NCBI RefSeq assembly: GCF_014203365.1
Contig: NZ_JACHIS010000001.1
Span: 6,014,001 to 6,078,000 of the forward strand
Length of the DNA stretch: 64,000 nt
Source: Actinoalloteichus hymeniacidonis
GTDB lineage: Bacteria > Actinomycetota > Actinomycetes > Mycobacteriales > Pseudonocardiaceae
Reading direction: 5' to 3'
The notes beneath the pieces are model-generated. The model was not told where the DNA came from, ran no database searches, and saw only the letters and a program-made list of their open reading frames with translations. A program made the position numbers and the translations under genes. Shown piece by piece: positions 25,813 through 36,532 of the stretch (position 1 is its first letter; every line of letters starts with the position of its first letter).

Positions 25813-26265
25813 TCATGCAGCAGCGGGGATCAACACGCCGGAGAGCACGGTGCGATAGCCCGCTTGAACGGAGACGATCGGAGGGCGGGGGAAGGCCGAG
25901 CGGACGGCGGGATCCGGAGCCTCGGCCTTCCCCGCATACGGACCACGCTCGCGGGGGACGAGCGCGGTCGTGGACTTCGGAAGTGCCGGGATCGCGATCG
26001 GTGGCGGCAGTTCGTTACAGCGTTCACGCAGTTCGGAAACCGTGAGACAACCCGTCACCCGACGCAGCCGCTCCTGAGCTCGATTTCGGCTACGCGGCAG
26101 GACATGCCGCGAGACGTCGCCGAGCCGGGTGCGCGAGGAACTGCGGCTCCGACGTCGCCGGGGTCTGGACCGCTGTTGGGGGCGGTAGCCGACCCAGGTC
26201 GCCCACACTCCGGTCACCACACAGGTAAACCCCATCAGTGCCAGCACGCCCATCGGGTTGTTCAC
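25813..26265 (-). CDS. Single-span membrane protein with basic cytoplasmic tail
   Basis: 150 residues. The N-terminal helix (GVLALMGFTCVVTGVWATWVG) is followed by an Arg/Ser-rich block, then a Pro-rich tail. I do not recognise a family. A GTG at 26265 is chosen because GAGG lies seven bases upstream; ATG 26253 is also possible. It is transcribed leftward, divergent from the XRE regulator 108 bases away, and is probably in one operon with the zinc-ribbon gene. Confidence 0.6.
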   Translation of the reverse strand: MNNPMGVLALMGFTCVVTGVWATWVGYRPQQRSRPRRRRSRSSSRTRLGDVSRHVLPRSRNRAQERLRRVTGCLTVSELRERCNELPPPIAIPALPKSTTALVPRERGPYAGKAEAPDPAVRSAFPRPPIVSVQAGYRTVLSGVLIPAAA

Positions 26266-26361
26266 GAAGCACCTCGATTCTGTTTCCTGATTCAGAATCG
26301 ACCCATCGGCAGGGATGGTCAATCCCTCGATCAGGTAAAGGAGTAACACCACCGACGTTCG

Positions 26362-26373
26362 TAGAGTGTCTCC
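26362..26373 (+). promoter_or_regulatory. Leaderless -10 of the XRE gene
   Basis: TAGAGT (26362-26367), then six bases to the ATG at 26374. There is no Shine-Dalgarno. Confidence 0.6.
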
Positions 26374-27252
26374 ATGCCGCGTATGAGAGAACCGGGCGGA
26401 ACTCCCCAGGCCATGGCGCTCGGTGCCGCCCTACGAGAACTGCGGCAATCCTCCGGTCTCAGCCAACATCAGGTGGCACAACAGACCGGTCTAGAGAAAT
26501 CGAGCATCGGCCGCTGGGAACGCGGCGATCGAGTGCCACGTCCCGAGGACACCGCGACATACCTTGCGGCAGTGCACTGCTCGCCCACCGAGCGCGAAGA
26601 ACTCCTCTCGATGACCCGCGACGCCGCCCATGATGATTCAAGCTGGGTCACAACCGGAATCCCGGACGGAGCAAAGGCCCGAGCAGCGCTACAACGCTTC
26701 GAGTCGCTGGCGCTCCACATCACAGACGCTGAACCGTTGTTGATTCCCGGACTACTGCAAACATCCGAGTACGCGAGAGCGATGATGAGCGCAGGCGGCA
26801 TACCCGCCACCGAGATCGAACCACGGCTACAGCTGAGGTCGCAGCGCCAAGGAATTCTGAGTGGTGCGACGCCCAAGGCGCTCACCGTGTTCCTCGGAGC
26901 GGGCGCTCTCGATCAGCAGATCGGTGGTCCCGCAGTGATGGCGGCTCAGCTTCGGCAACTCGTCGAGCTGGGGAAGCGCCCCAACATAGTCGTTCGAGTC
27001 GTTCCACACGCTGCCGGTTGGACGCCGCTTCTCGAAGGCTCCTTCGTTCTCTTCGAGTTCCACAAAGGTGTTCACATCGTGCATCTCGAACACCATCGCT
27101 CCTCGCTGTTCCTTCATCGTCAGTCGGATGTCGCGGCCTACCAACGAGCTGCCGTTAGCCTTGGGACGATCGCGATGGCAGAGACAACATCACTCGATCT
27201 CGTCGCCGACCGAGCACGAACCTTGGAGGCAACATGTCGGGAAAGCAGCTGA
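26374..27252 (+). CDS. XRE-family regulator with DUF5753 domain
   Basis: A 292-residue protein. The N-terminal helix-turn-helix (residues about 15-70) carries 'LSQHQVAQQTGLEKSSIGRWERG'. A DUF5753 ligand domain follows ('ITDAEPLLIPGLLQTSEYARA', 'VVRVVPHAAGWTPLLEGSFVLFEF'). These XRE proteins are partnered with a DUF397 protein, encoded next with an overlap of 19 bases. The pair resembles BldB/WhiJ-type developmental regulator couples. The promoter looks leaderless (TAGAGT then six bases). It is divergent from the two small genes at 25545-26265, which may be targets. Confidence 0.9.
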   Translation: MPRMREPGGTPQAMALGAALRELRQSSGLSQHQVAQQTGLEKSSIGRWERGDRVPRPEDTATYLAAVHCSPTEREELLSMTRDAAHDDSSWVTTGIPDGAKARAALQRFESLALHITDAEPLLIPGLLQTSEYARAMMSAGGIPATEIEPRLQLRSQRQGILSGATPKALTVFLGAGALDQQIGGPAVMAAQLRQLVELGKRPNIVVRVVPHAAGWTPLLEGSFVLFEFHKGVHIVHLEHHRSSLFLHRQSDVAAYQRAAVSLGTIAMAETTSLDLVADRARTLEATCRESS

Positions 27253-27434
27253 GCTGGCGAAAGTCCACCCGCAGCGGAACCGACACCAACTGCGTCGAGG
27301 TCGGCTTAGCCGAGGACGTGGTCGGCCTACGCGACACCAAGAATCGGGACGGCGGCACGCTTGTCGTCAGCCGTACCCGCTTCACGGCACTGCTCACCGC
27401 AGTCAAAACCGGGCGCTTATCCGCACGTCGGTGA
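27234..27434 (+). CDS. DUF397 protein (BldB-type partner)
   Basis: 66 residues. It matches DUF397: 'LSWRKSTRSGTDTNCVEVGL', 'VGLRDTKNRDGGTLVVSRTRFTALL'. It overlaps the XRE stop by 19 bases, so the two are co-translated. DUF397 proteins act with their adjacent XRE partner to control development or secondary metabolism in Streptomyces. The target here is unknown. Confidence 0.9.
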   Translation: MSGKQLSWRKSTRSGTDTNCVEVGLAEDVVGLRDTKNRDGGTLVVSRTRFTALLTAVKTGRLSARR

Positions 27435-27451
27435 TCAGCGAAGCCGCTCCT

Positions 27452-27877
27452 TTAGTCCTCGCGGCTGCGGCGGAGGCGTTTGACGTCGCTGCGCCGCTTC
27501 TTCGCGTCGAGTCGGCGCCGCTGTGAACCCCGAGAGGGCTTGGTGGGTCTGCGCTTGGCCGGTTCGGGGGCGACGGCGTCCCGTAGGGCCATCGCCAGTC
27601 GGGCGCGGGCGGCCTCGCGGTTGCGCAGCTGCGAGCGGTGTTCGGAGGCGGCGATGGTGAGGACGCCGTCGACCAGTCTGCCCGCGAGTCGGTCGAGCGC
27701 TCTGGCCTGCCGTTCCGGGCTGAACACCGTGGTCGAGGCCAGGTCGAAGGACAGCTCGACTCTGGAGTCGGTGGTGTTCACTCCCTGCCCGCCGGGGCCG
27801 CTGGACCGGGAGAACCGCCACCGCAGCTCGGCGGCCGGGATGGCCGTCGAGCCGATGATGTGCAGGTCCTCGTTCAT
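27452..27877 (-). CDS. arfB: Peptidyl-tRNA hydrolase ArfB (YaeJ)
   Basis: A 141-residue ribosome-rescue factor. The GGQ motif (GPGGQGVN, residues 29-31) hydrolyses peptidyl-tRNA on stalled ribosomes. A basic C-terminal tail (KRRPTKPSRGSQRRR, then KRLRRS) inserts in the mRNA channel. ATG 27877 is chosen as start, although GGAGGC sits unusually close before it; alternative starts upstream lack sites. It is convergent with the DUF397 gene, 17 bases apart. Confidence 0.93.
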   Translation of the reverse strand: MNEDLHIIGSTAIPAAELRWRFSRSSGPGGQGVNTTDSRVELSFDLASTTVFSPERQARALDRLAGRLVDGVLTIAASEHRSQLRNREAARARLAMALRDAVAPEPAKRRPTKPSRGSQRRRLDAKKRRSDVKRLRRSRED

Positions 27878-28037
27878 GCCTCCAGCATCCCCCATCGACC
27901 GCGTCCGCGTCATCCGAGTTCCTCCCGACCAGCGGCTAAACGGCTCGCGCAGAGCGGAGAGGAAAGCGGCCGGCACGACGACCTCCGCGATGAAACGAGG
28001 AGGAGGTCATGCCGACCGCCTGCGATAAGCCGGTCGA

Positions 28038-30044
<2,007 letters not shown>

Positions 30045-30220
30045 CGCGAAGGACCTCCCTAGAGTGATCGAACGAACATCTGTTGGTGCTGACCGTAGAC
30101 CGAACAAGGCGTTCGGGACAGGACCAAACCCAACAGGTCCAGACCAATCTTCGTTCGGTGGACCCCGGCGACCGGCGGCGGCAGCGGATGCCCGTCTGTG
30201 ATCCCGATCCGCGTCGTGAG

Positions 30221-30232
30221 TACTGTCCGCCC
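30221..30232 (+). promoter_or_regulatory. Leaderless -10 of the Fic-like gene
   Basis: TACTGT (30221-30226), then six bases to GTG 30233. Confidence 0.55.
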
Positions 30233-30970
30233 GTGGACGATCCTCTAGGACCTCTCCTGGACCTGCCCGGTGTGGCCGACTCCGTTCGCGCCGCCCGAGA
30301 CGCGGTCGACGCGGTACACGCGCATCCGGCCAATCGCCGAGGCTGGGCGGTGTCGGCGGCCGAGGCCTCGGTCCGTGCGGCGCGTGCCTCGGCGGCGATC
30401 GACGGCGCGGACGTCGATCTGCCGGCCGACGGACCGGTGACCGACCCGCTGACCGCGGGTTCGCTGCGGGTCGCGGAGTCGATCGGTGCGTTGCTGGGCA
30501 CCTGGCAGCGGGCGCCGCTGCAGGCGTTGGCCCGTCTGCATCTACTCGCCGCCGCCGATCTGGTTCCGGCGGAACGCGACGACCTACTCGGCAGGCCGCG
30601 CGCCGACGACTCGGTCTCGACCCGGCTGGACCTCCTCGCCGGACTGGTCAGCGGCGGCACCTCGGTACCCGGCCCGGTCATGGTCGCCGTCGTGCACGGC
30701 GAACTACTCGCATTGAACGCCTTCGGCACGGCGGACGGCATCGTCGCCAGGGCTGCCGCCCGGTTGACCGCGATCGGTTCGGGTCTGGACCCGAAGGGGC
30801 TCGCGGTGCCGGAGGTCGCGTATCTGCGCAAGCTGCCCGCCTACCGGGCCGCCGCCGAGGGATTCGCCAGCGGAGAGCCCGGTGGCATCGCCGCCTGGAT
30901 CAAACACTGCTGCGCGGCCATCGAATCCGGTGCGCGGGAGGGGAAGTCCATCGCCGATGCGCAGGGCTGA
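30233..30970 (+). CDS. Fic-like (Fido fold) protein with degenerate active site
   Basis: A 245-residue protein of a family often mislabelled oxidoreductase in actinobacteria. Near residue 60 'ASAAIDGAD' looks like a Fic inhibitory helix (S/TxxxE/N-G, with Asp for Glu). The active-site region 'VVHGELLALNAFGTADGIVARAAARL' resembles the Fic HxFxxGNGRxxR loop. However, the catalytic His has become Asn and the GNG has become ADG, so AMP transfer is unlikely. GTG 30233 is supported by the TACTGT six bases before it and by homolog length. It lies divergent from acs. Function unknown; it may bind a target without modifying it. Confidence 0.7.
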   Translation: MDDPLGPLLDLPGVADSVRAARDAVDAVHAHPANRRGWAVSAAEASVRAARASAAIDGADVDLPADGPVTDPLTAGSLRVAESIGALLGTWQRAPLQALARLHLLAAADLVPAERDDLLGRPRADDSVSTRLDLLAGLVSGGTSVPGPVMVAVVHGELLALNAFGTADGIVARAAARLTAIGSGLDPKGLAVPEVAYLRKLPAYRAAAEGFASGEPGGIAAWIKHCCAAIESGAREGKSIADAQG

Positions 30971-31133
30971 GCTTCGGCGGGGCTTACACAGCGTCGACCC
31001 GGCCGGTCGAATGACCGCCATTCGGTGACAAGGCCATCGGTACCGGAACCATCCGGACGTCGCTTACATCTATGACTATGCGGAGGTGCGCCGATCGTCG
31101 CGCACCAAGTGACGTTTTCGGAAAGGCGCTGCC

Positions 31134-31568
31134 ATGCAACCAGACCAATGGCTGGCTCAATACGATGCCACGCTTCAACAAGCCAAGGCCAAAGCCGATT
31201 CCGTGACGGAACAGGTCGGCCAGGTTGCCGGTTCCGCCAGCTCACCCGACGGCACGGTTACGGTCCGGGTGAACCCCAGCGGGGGTCTTCTCGATCTGAA
31301 GCTGACCAACGCCATCCGGAGCCAGGACCCCGATCGCTTGGCCTCGGCGATTCTCGATTGTGCTCGCCGAGCCCAGCGAGATGCCGCAGGCAAGGTCGTC
31401 GAGGTCATGCAGGACGTCTTCGGCGAGGGCGAGACGTTGGACTTCGTCAAGAGCCAACTTCCCCAGGGCTACTCGGGCGACGGGACAGATGAACCGACAA
31501 ATCCGGCCCGCCGACCTAGTGGTGACGATGACGACTTCGGCAATGACTCTTACCTGAGGCGATCATGA
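31134..31568 (+). CDS. YbaB/EbfC-family nucleoid-associated-like protein
   Basis: A 144-residue protein with a YbaB-type core. A helical N-terminus (residues 8-35) is followed by a beta-hairpin region 'GTVTVRVNPSGGLLDLKLT' and a helical C-terminus, then an acidic tail. Members of this family bind DNA non-specifically, but short actinobacterial forms commonly precede type VII substrate genes. It starts with ATG 31134 and GGAAAGG upstream. It overlaps the next gene by four bases. Confidence 0.82.
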   Translation: MQPDQWLAQYDATLQQAKAKADSVTEQVGQVAGSASSPDGTVTVRVNPSGGLLDLKLTNAIRSQDPDRLASAILDCARRAQRDAAGKVVEVMQDVFGEGETLDFVKSQLPQGYSGDGTDEPTNPARRPSGDDDDFGNDSYLRRS

Positions 31569-31867
31569 GCGATACCTTCGAAGCCGATCCGGAACGGATC
31601 CGTGCGCATTCGAGCAAGGTCCTCGGTCTCGCAAGCCGGATGGACACGGCCAACGGTGCCGCCGACGAGACACTGGACAGTAACGCATTCGGGATCTTCG
31701 GTCAGTTTCTCGCCATCGGCTGCGTCATACAGGGCGCTGCGGTGAAGGGCGTGCTCGGCGTCGGAGCGGGCAGCGTGCACCTCGGCAACACCGCGCTGGA
31801 AGCCACCGCCTCCACCTACGAGGGAATCGAACAGATCAGTGAATCCCTGTTCCAGGGAGGAAAGTAA
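31565..31867 (+). CDS. EspC-like type VII secreted protein
   Basis: A 100-residue protein with the helix-turn-helix shape of EspC/WXG-like excreted factors. It has no signal peptide, and a Gly-rich central segment (FGIFGQFLAIGC) precedes a C-terminal helix with 'STYEGIEQISESLFQGGK'. It overlaps both neighbours by one to four bases, so the three genes form an operon. Confidence 0.75.
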   Translation: MSDTFEADPERIRAHSSKVLGLASRMDTANGAADETLDSNAFGIFGQFLAIGCVIQGAAVKGVLGVGAGSVHLGNTALEATASTYEGIEQISESLFQGGK

Positions 31868-32916
31868 TGACGTCTCAGGGTGATCTCGTCGTCGACGCCG
31901 ACGAAGCGGCGGCGCAGGCCGAGGCGAGCAATACCGCAAGTTCGTTCAGCGGCGCAGGCGGCATCGAAAACGTCGACAGTGTGGTGCGCGGCATCGAGAA
32001 CGGTGACTGGGACACCGTCGGCCTCAGCGCCGCCGGTGTCGGTCTCGACGCACTCGGGCTCGTCGCCGATCCACTCGGAACCCTGTTCAGCTGGGGTTTC
32101 GGCTGGATGATCGAGAATGTGCCGTTCCTCCGCGAGCCGTTCGACGCTCTGATGGGTAATCCCGATGCCATCGCAGGCTCGGCGGCGACTTGGACCAATA
32201 TCGGAACCGAAGTCAAGTCGGTCGCCACGGATTACCGGGCATCAATCGCCGAGACCAGCGACTGGACCGGATTGGCAGGCGACTCCTATCGGGCCTTGGC
32301 CGGTGTCCACGCCGACGGGATCGAGCAGGTCGGGGAAGCGGCCAGTGGCATGGCAAGCGCGGTACAAGGCGCTGGAGTACTGGTCGGCGCAGTGCGGGGC
32401 ATCGTCCGCGACCTCATCGCTCAAGCATGCGGCGACATCGCGGCGGCCTTCGTCAAATGGGGGATAGCCAGTCTGCTCACGGCGGGGATCGCTGTTGGCG
32501 GCATGGTCGCCGACGGAATTCGGCTCGCACTGAAATGGGCCGACAAGATCCGCGAATGGGTAGACAAGCTGGGTACCGCACTGACCAACCTGCTCTCCAA
32601 ACTCGACGAACTCGGGAGCGGCACCCACCAGATCGGTACCAAGATCGGGAACTTCTTCCAGAACGCGCAGGCACCCGGCAGCGCAACGATCGCCGACTCG
32701 GCTCCCACACCCAACATCACCTTGGAAAGCCTCACCGATGGCACGAACTTCAAACCATCCTTCAGCTCACCGAATTCGGTCCTGCCTACCGGTGAAACCG
32801 GCAACATCCCCGTCTTCACCCCTGGCGATGACTACGGGGTGATCAAGACCGGCTATGAAGGCATCAAGGAAGGTGCCAAGATCGACGATGGAATAGACGC
32901 GCAAAACGACAACTGA
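31867..32916 (+). CDS. WXG100-like type VII substrate without visible toxin domain
   Basis: A 349-residue protein. It is helical, with WTGLAGDSYRALAGVHADGI at about residues 131-151 as the WXG-like turn, and a long hydrophobic stretch (AFVKWGIASLLTAGIAVGGMVADG) that may insert in membrane. In actinobacteria this architecture (YbaB, EspC-like, WXG-like) usually ends in a C-terminal toxin. Here the C-terminus from 270 is Pro/Gly/Ser-rich with 'GEGIK'-like repeats and no recognisable toxin motif. The next gene is a small membrane protein. It may be a structural or pore-type substrate. Confidence 0.75.
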   Translation: MTSQGDLVVDADEAAAQAEASNTASSFSGAGGIENVDSVVRGIENGDWDTVGLSAAGVGLDALGLVADPLGTLFSWGFGWMIENVPFLREPFDALMGNPDAIAGSAATWTNIGTEVKSVATDYRASIAETSDWTGLAGDSYRALAGVHADGIEQVGEAASGMASAVQGAGVLVGAVRGIVRDLIAQACGDIAAAFVKWGIASLLTAGIAVGGMVADGIRLALKWADKIREWVDKLGTALTNLLSKLDELGSGTHQIGTKIGNFFQNAQAPGSATIADSAPTPNITLESLTDGTNFKPSFSSPNSVLPTGETGNIPVFTPGDDYGVIKTGYEGIKEGAKIDDGIDAQNDN

Positions 32917-32937
32917 CCACCGACGACGGCGGAGACG

Positions 32938-33573
32938 ATGGAGATATTCGGTCGCTTGTTACGGCTGGTTCTTGGCTTGCTGCTCGCTGCGGGCATCCTG
33001 CTCGCAAGCCTCACCATCGTCTTCGCCTTCGATCGCAGCGTCGGCGAGGGCAACGCGACGGCCACCGTCCAGTCGTGCGAACGATCCGGGCCTATCACCC
33101 GCTTCGGTTTCGGCTACCGAACGAGCTGTGTCATCGACGTTCGGGCCGATGACGGTCGAACCTGGTCCGGGGTCCGCCGCGATGACACCTTCGCCGTCGA
33201 GGACGTCGGCGACTCGGTCCGGATCGTCGGGCTCACCCGGCCGCGCAGCCCCAGCGAGAGCCTGTGGTTGGTCCAGAAGGAGAACACCGGCATCTCCGGC
33301 TGGCTGTGGTGGCCGCTGGCCTTTCTGGGAATCATCGGCGGCGGTCTGGCCGCCCTGATGGTGGTGGTGCACTCGCTGCTCGGCTTGTCCTCCCCCGAGG
33401 AACGCGCCAAGCGCAAGGCCGAGGCCAAGGCAACCGCCGAAGCCAATCGGGCCGAGCGGGAGGCCAAGGATCAGCGGTTCAAGGAGCACATCGCGCAGGT
33501 CAACGCCGCCAACGCCGAACGTCGGCGACAACGGCGCGCAGCGAAGGAAGCCGCGCGGCGCGGGCATTCCTGA
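32938..33573 (+). CDS. Two-span membrane protein with charged coiled tail
   Basis: 211 residues. Helix 1 is residues 8-30 (LVLGLLLAAGILLASLTIVFA). It is followed by an extracytoplasmic segment with two cysteines (QSCERSG and TSCVID), a second helix (GWLWWPLAFLGIIGGGLAAL) and a long Arg/Lys/Glu-rich cytoplasmic tail (from about 150) that is probably coiled. It resembles DUF3592-like topology, but I am not sure of the family. It follows the WXG gene by 21 bases, so an immunity or partner role is possible but unproven. Confidence 0.65.
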   Translation: MEIFGRLLRLVLGLLLAAGILLASLTIVFAFDRSVGEGNATATVQSCERSGPITRFGFGYRTSCVIDVRADDGRTWSGVRRDDTFAVEDVGDSVRIVGLTRPRSPSESLWLVQKENTGISGWLWWPLAFLGIIGGGLAALMVVVHSLLGLSSPEERAKRKAEAKATAEANRAEREAKDQRFKEHIAQVNAANAERRRQRRAAKEAARRGHS

Positions 33574-33595
33574 GCGAGCACCCGCGCCACAACGC

Positions 33596-34411
33596 TCAGC
33601 TCTTCTTGCGCTTGGCCAGCAATCCCTTCAGGTCCTTCCATACCGTGCGGAAGGCGACGAAGACCAACAGCAGGCCGAACAACACATCGGACAACAGCGG
33701 GTTCATCACCACCGACCACTGGGTGGTGGCCACCGTGGCCAGGATTCCCGAGCAGCCGATCCACATCGCATCGCGCAACGAACCATTGCCCAGTCGAAGG
33801 TTTCGGCTGCCGCCGAGAATCGACGTCGGCAGGATGACCAGCAGCGAGGTTCCCTTGGCCAGCGCGGCGGGCACTCCGAAACCGAGCTGCATCACCGGCA
33901 CCATCACGGCGCCACCGCCGATGCCCGCCAGCGCGGCGATCACGCCGATCAGCACACCGATGGGCAGCAACAACGCCAACCGCCACCACTCGTGCGACAT
34001 CTCACCGGTGGCGACACCGGGGTCGAGCAGCAGCCGGGCAGCGGTCACAAGCGAGATGCCAGCGAAGAACCAGCGCAGTGCGGCCAACGGCACCTTGTTG
34101 AGCAGATGGGCGCCGATCCACGCGCCGATCATGGAGCCGACGGCCAGCGGCAAGGCGAAACGCAGATCGATCTGACCGTGTGCCGAGTAGCCGAGGACTC
34201 CGGCGACGGCCAGCGGTCCGAGCGCCAGCAACGAGGTCGCCACGGCCTGGCGCTGATCCCGGCCGCACCAGGCGACCAACAGCGGCACGATCGCCACCCC
34301 ACCGCCGATGCCGAACAGTCCGGACAGGGCACCCGCGATGAGTCCGATCGCCACCAGCACCGGCCATCGCGCTGGAGCGCGTCGGACCGGCTCCTCGTTC
34401 TGCTGCGTCAC
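33596..34411 (-). CDS. TauE/SafE sulfite exporter-like membrane protein
   Basis: 271 residues with about eight membrane helices. The paired family motifs are present: GLFGIGGGVAIVPLL near residue 30 and LAGIGGGAVMVPVMQLGFG near 175. TauE/SafE proteins export sulfonate, sulfite or sulfoacetate-like anions. The GTG at 34411 is preceded by TATGTT at six bases, so a leaderless start is likely. It is transcribed leftward, divergent from nhaA. Confidence 0.88.
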   Translation of the reverse strand: MTQQNEEPVRRAPARWPVLVAIGLIAGALSGLFGIGGGVAIVPLLVAWCGRDQRQAVATSLLALGPLAVAGVLGYSAHGQIDLRFALPLAVGSMIGAWIGAHLLNKVPLAALRWFFAGISLVTAARLLLDPGVATGEMSHEWWRLALLLPIGVLIGVIAALAGIGGGAVMVPVMQLGFGVPAALAKGTSLLVILPTSILGGSRNLRLGNGSLRDAMWIGCSGILATVATTQWSVVMNPLLSDVLFGLLLVFVAFRTVWKDLKGLLAKRKKS

Positions 34412-34672
34412 GCCAGCAACATACGCGGGCAGACGACATATCCACCTCTTCGATGACCGACGCCACGTCGAGAGGTCTACCAGCGGCAACGGTCGCTTCA
34501 CCTCGGGCGGGCCCGGATTCGGGCACCCGTCGGCCGTCGGAGGCACCGTCGATGCTCATCGATTGTTCGTCGAGCACACCGAGGTTAGGGTGACGGACGG
34601 TGCGCGGCCCGCCCAATCGGGGAACCGGGTCAGACCTCATGCCAACCGGATCGAACGGGAGCTGCGAACACC

Positions 34673-35929
34673 GTGTCGGATGAAGCCGATAAGCCAGCCG
34701 AGACGGCCGCTCCCCGAGGCGGATTCGGTGATTTCCTCCGCAGCGAGACCGTCAGCGGCATGGTGCTGCTCGTCGCGGCCGCCGTGGCATTGGTCCTGGC
34801 GAACTCACCACTGAGCGGCTTCTACGAATCGGTCCGCGACTTCGAGATCGGTCCGGAATCCCTCGGGCTGCATCTGAGCATCGGCGACTGGGCCAAGGAC
34901 GCGCTGCTCGCGATCTTCTTCTTCGTCGTCGGCATCGAGCTCAAACGCGAATTCGTCGTCGGCGAGCTGTCCAATCCCCGGGCGGCGGCCCTGCCGGTCA
35001 TCGCCGCACTCGGCGGGATGGTGACGCCGGCGCTGCTGTCCCTGCTGGTCAGCTGGGGCGCGCCGGGTTCGGGCTCGGCCTGGGCGGTGCCGATGGCCAC
35101 CGATATCGCCTTCGCGGTCGGGGTGCTCGCGGTGGCGGGTTCGCGACTGCCGACCAGCGCTCGGATCTTCCTGCTGAGCCTCGCCGTCGTCGACGACCTC
35201 GGTGCTATCGCCGTCATCGCGGTGCTGTTCACCAGCGGTCTGAGCCTACTTGCGTTGGCCGCCGCTGCGGCGTTCTGCGCGGTGTACTGGTTCTGCCAGC
35301 GGCGGCGGATCACCTCGCCGCTGATCTACATCCCGCTCGCCATCGCGACCTGGATCGCGGTGCACGAGGCCGGGGTGCACGCCACCATCGCGGGCGTGCT
35401 GCTCGGCCTGCTCACCCGAGTCCGGGCCGACAAGGACGAGGAGCACTCCCCGGTCGACCGGCTCGAACATCGACTGCGGCCCTGGTCTGCGGGCTTCGCG
35501 CTTCCGGTGTTCGCCTTGTTCGCGGCCGGTGTGCCGATCGGCGGCGACGCACTGGCCGCGATCGCCGAGGACCGCGTGGCGCTGTCCATCATCGTCGGGT
35601 TGGTGCTGGGCAAACTGATCGGTATCACCGGTTTCTCCTGGCTGGCGGTGAAACTCGGCATCGCCAAGGCACCGCGAGGACTGCGTTGGGCCGACGTCAG
35701 CGCCATGGCCTTGCTCGGCGGAATCGGTTTCACCGTCGCACTGTTGATGGCCGAACTCGCCCTGACCGACGCACAATCCGAACGGGCGAAGGCCGCAGTG
35801 CTGATCGCCTCGGGTGTCGCGGCGGTGCTCTCGATCATCGTGTTGCGACTGCGGGTGCGGTATTACCGGCGGCTGGGCCAAGACCAGGCGACAACCGCGA
35901 TGAATACCGCAGGCGACGATCTTGGGTGA
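34673..35929 (+). CDS. nhaA: Na+/H+ antiporter NhaA
   Basis: A 418-residue polytopic antiporter. The characteristic ion-binding Asp pair is in SLAVVDDLGAIAVIA (about residue 170). The segments 'MATDIAFAVGVLAVAGSR' and 'HEAGVHATIAGVLLGLLTRV' are typical NhaA. It uses the proton gradient to expel Na+ or Li+ and regulate pH. Its start codon is GTG at 34673 with GGGAG upstream. It complements HppA and MarP in pH homeostasis. Confidence 0.95.
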   Translation: MSDEADKPAETAAPRGGFGDFLRSETVSGMVLLVAAAVALVLANSPLSGFYESVRDFEIGPESLGLHLSIGDWAKDALLAIFFFVVGIELKREFVVGELSNPRAAALPVIAALGGMVTPALLSLLVSWGAPGSGSAWAVPMATDIAFAVGVLAVAGSRLPTSARIFLLSLAVVDDLGAIAVIAVLFTSGLSLLALAAAAAFCAVYWFCQRRRITSPLIYIPLAIATWIAVHEAGVHATIAGVLLGLLTRVRADKDEEHSPVDRLEHRLRPWSAGFALPVFALFAAGVPIGGDALAAIAEDRVALSIIVGLVLGKLIGITGFSWLAVKLGIAKAPRGLRWADVSAMALLGGIGFTVALLMAELALTDAQSERAKAAVLIASGVAAVLSIIVLRLRVRYYRRLGQDQATTAMNTAGDDLG

Positions 35930-35987
35930 TCACAGCCATTGTCCGTGTCTGCACGGCGGGCGTTGGGCTTCATGGGACGATGAATAG

Positions 35988-36518
35988 GTGAGCAGCGCAG
36001 GACACGACCCCAAGAGACAACAGGACTGGGAAGGTCTGCCGCCCGTCCACTCCATCCCGTTGTCGGAGGAGAACGAGACCCACGCGGGCGCGGGCGACCG
36101 CTCCTTGGGCGGGCTGGTGCGAGAAGCCAGCGTGCACCTCTCCACCCTGATCAGGGCCGAGGTGGAACTGGCGAGGCAGGAGATCGCCGCCGAGGTGCGC
36201 AAGGGGGTCCGAGGCAGTGTCTTCTTCATCCTCGCGCTGACCGTCCTGGCCTTCAGCTCCTTCTTCCTGTTCTTCACCGCCGCCGAACTGCTGTCGGTCT
36301 GGCTGCCTCGGTGGGCGGGCTTCGGCATCGTCTTCCTGGTAATGCTGCTGGTGGCGGCGTGGTTGGCCTTCCTCGGTTACCGCCGGGTGCGCAAGATCCG
36401 CAAGCCGGAACGCACCATCCAGTCGGTTCGCGACACCGCATCGCGGTTGCGTAGCGGCCAGGAGAACGAGGCAGCCCCGGACTCCGCGACGGAGTACCGG
36501 GCCGAGTCGGTCCGCTGA
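35988..36518 (+). CDS. Actinobacterial Holin-X (phage holin superfamily III) protein
   Basis: 176 residues. The acidic N-terminus is cytoplasmic. The middle 'LVREASVHLSTLIRAEVELARQEI' is the family's amphipathic helix, followed by two membrane helices (SVFFILALTVLAFSSFFLFF and IVFLVMLLVAAWLAFLGY). It is the counterpart of Rv3669. Not a phage gene here; function in the envelope is unknown. It precedes ephE by 14 bases. Confidence 0.88.
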   Translation: MSSAGHDPKRQQDWEGLPPVHSIPLSEENETHAGAGDRSLGGLVREASVHLSTLIRAEVELARQEIAAEVRKGVRGSVFFILALTVLAFSSFFLFFTAAELLSVWLPRWAGFGIVFLVMLLVAAWLAFLGYRRVRKIRKPERTIQSVRDTASRLRSGQENEAAPDSATEYRAESVR

Positions 36519-36532
36519 ACGACCACCACCCG

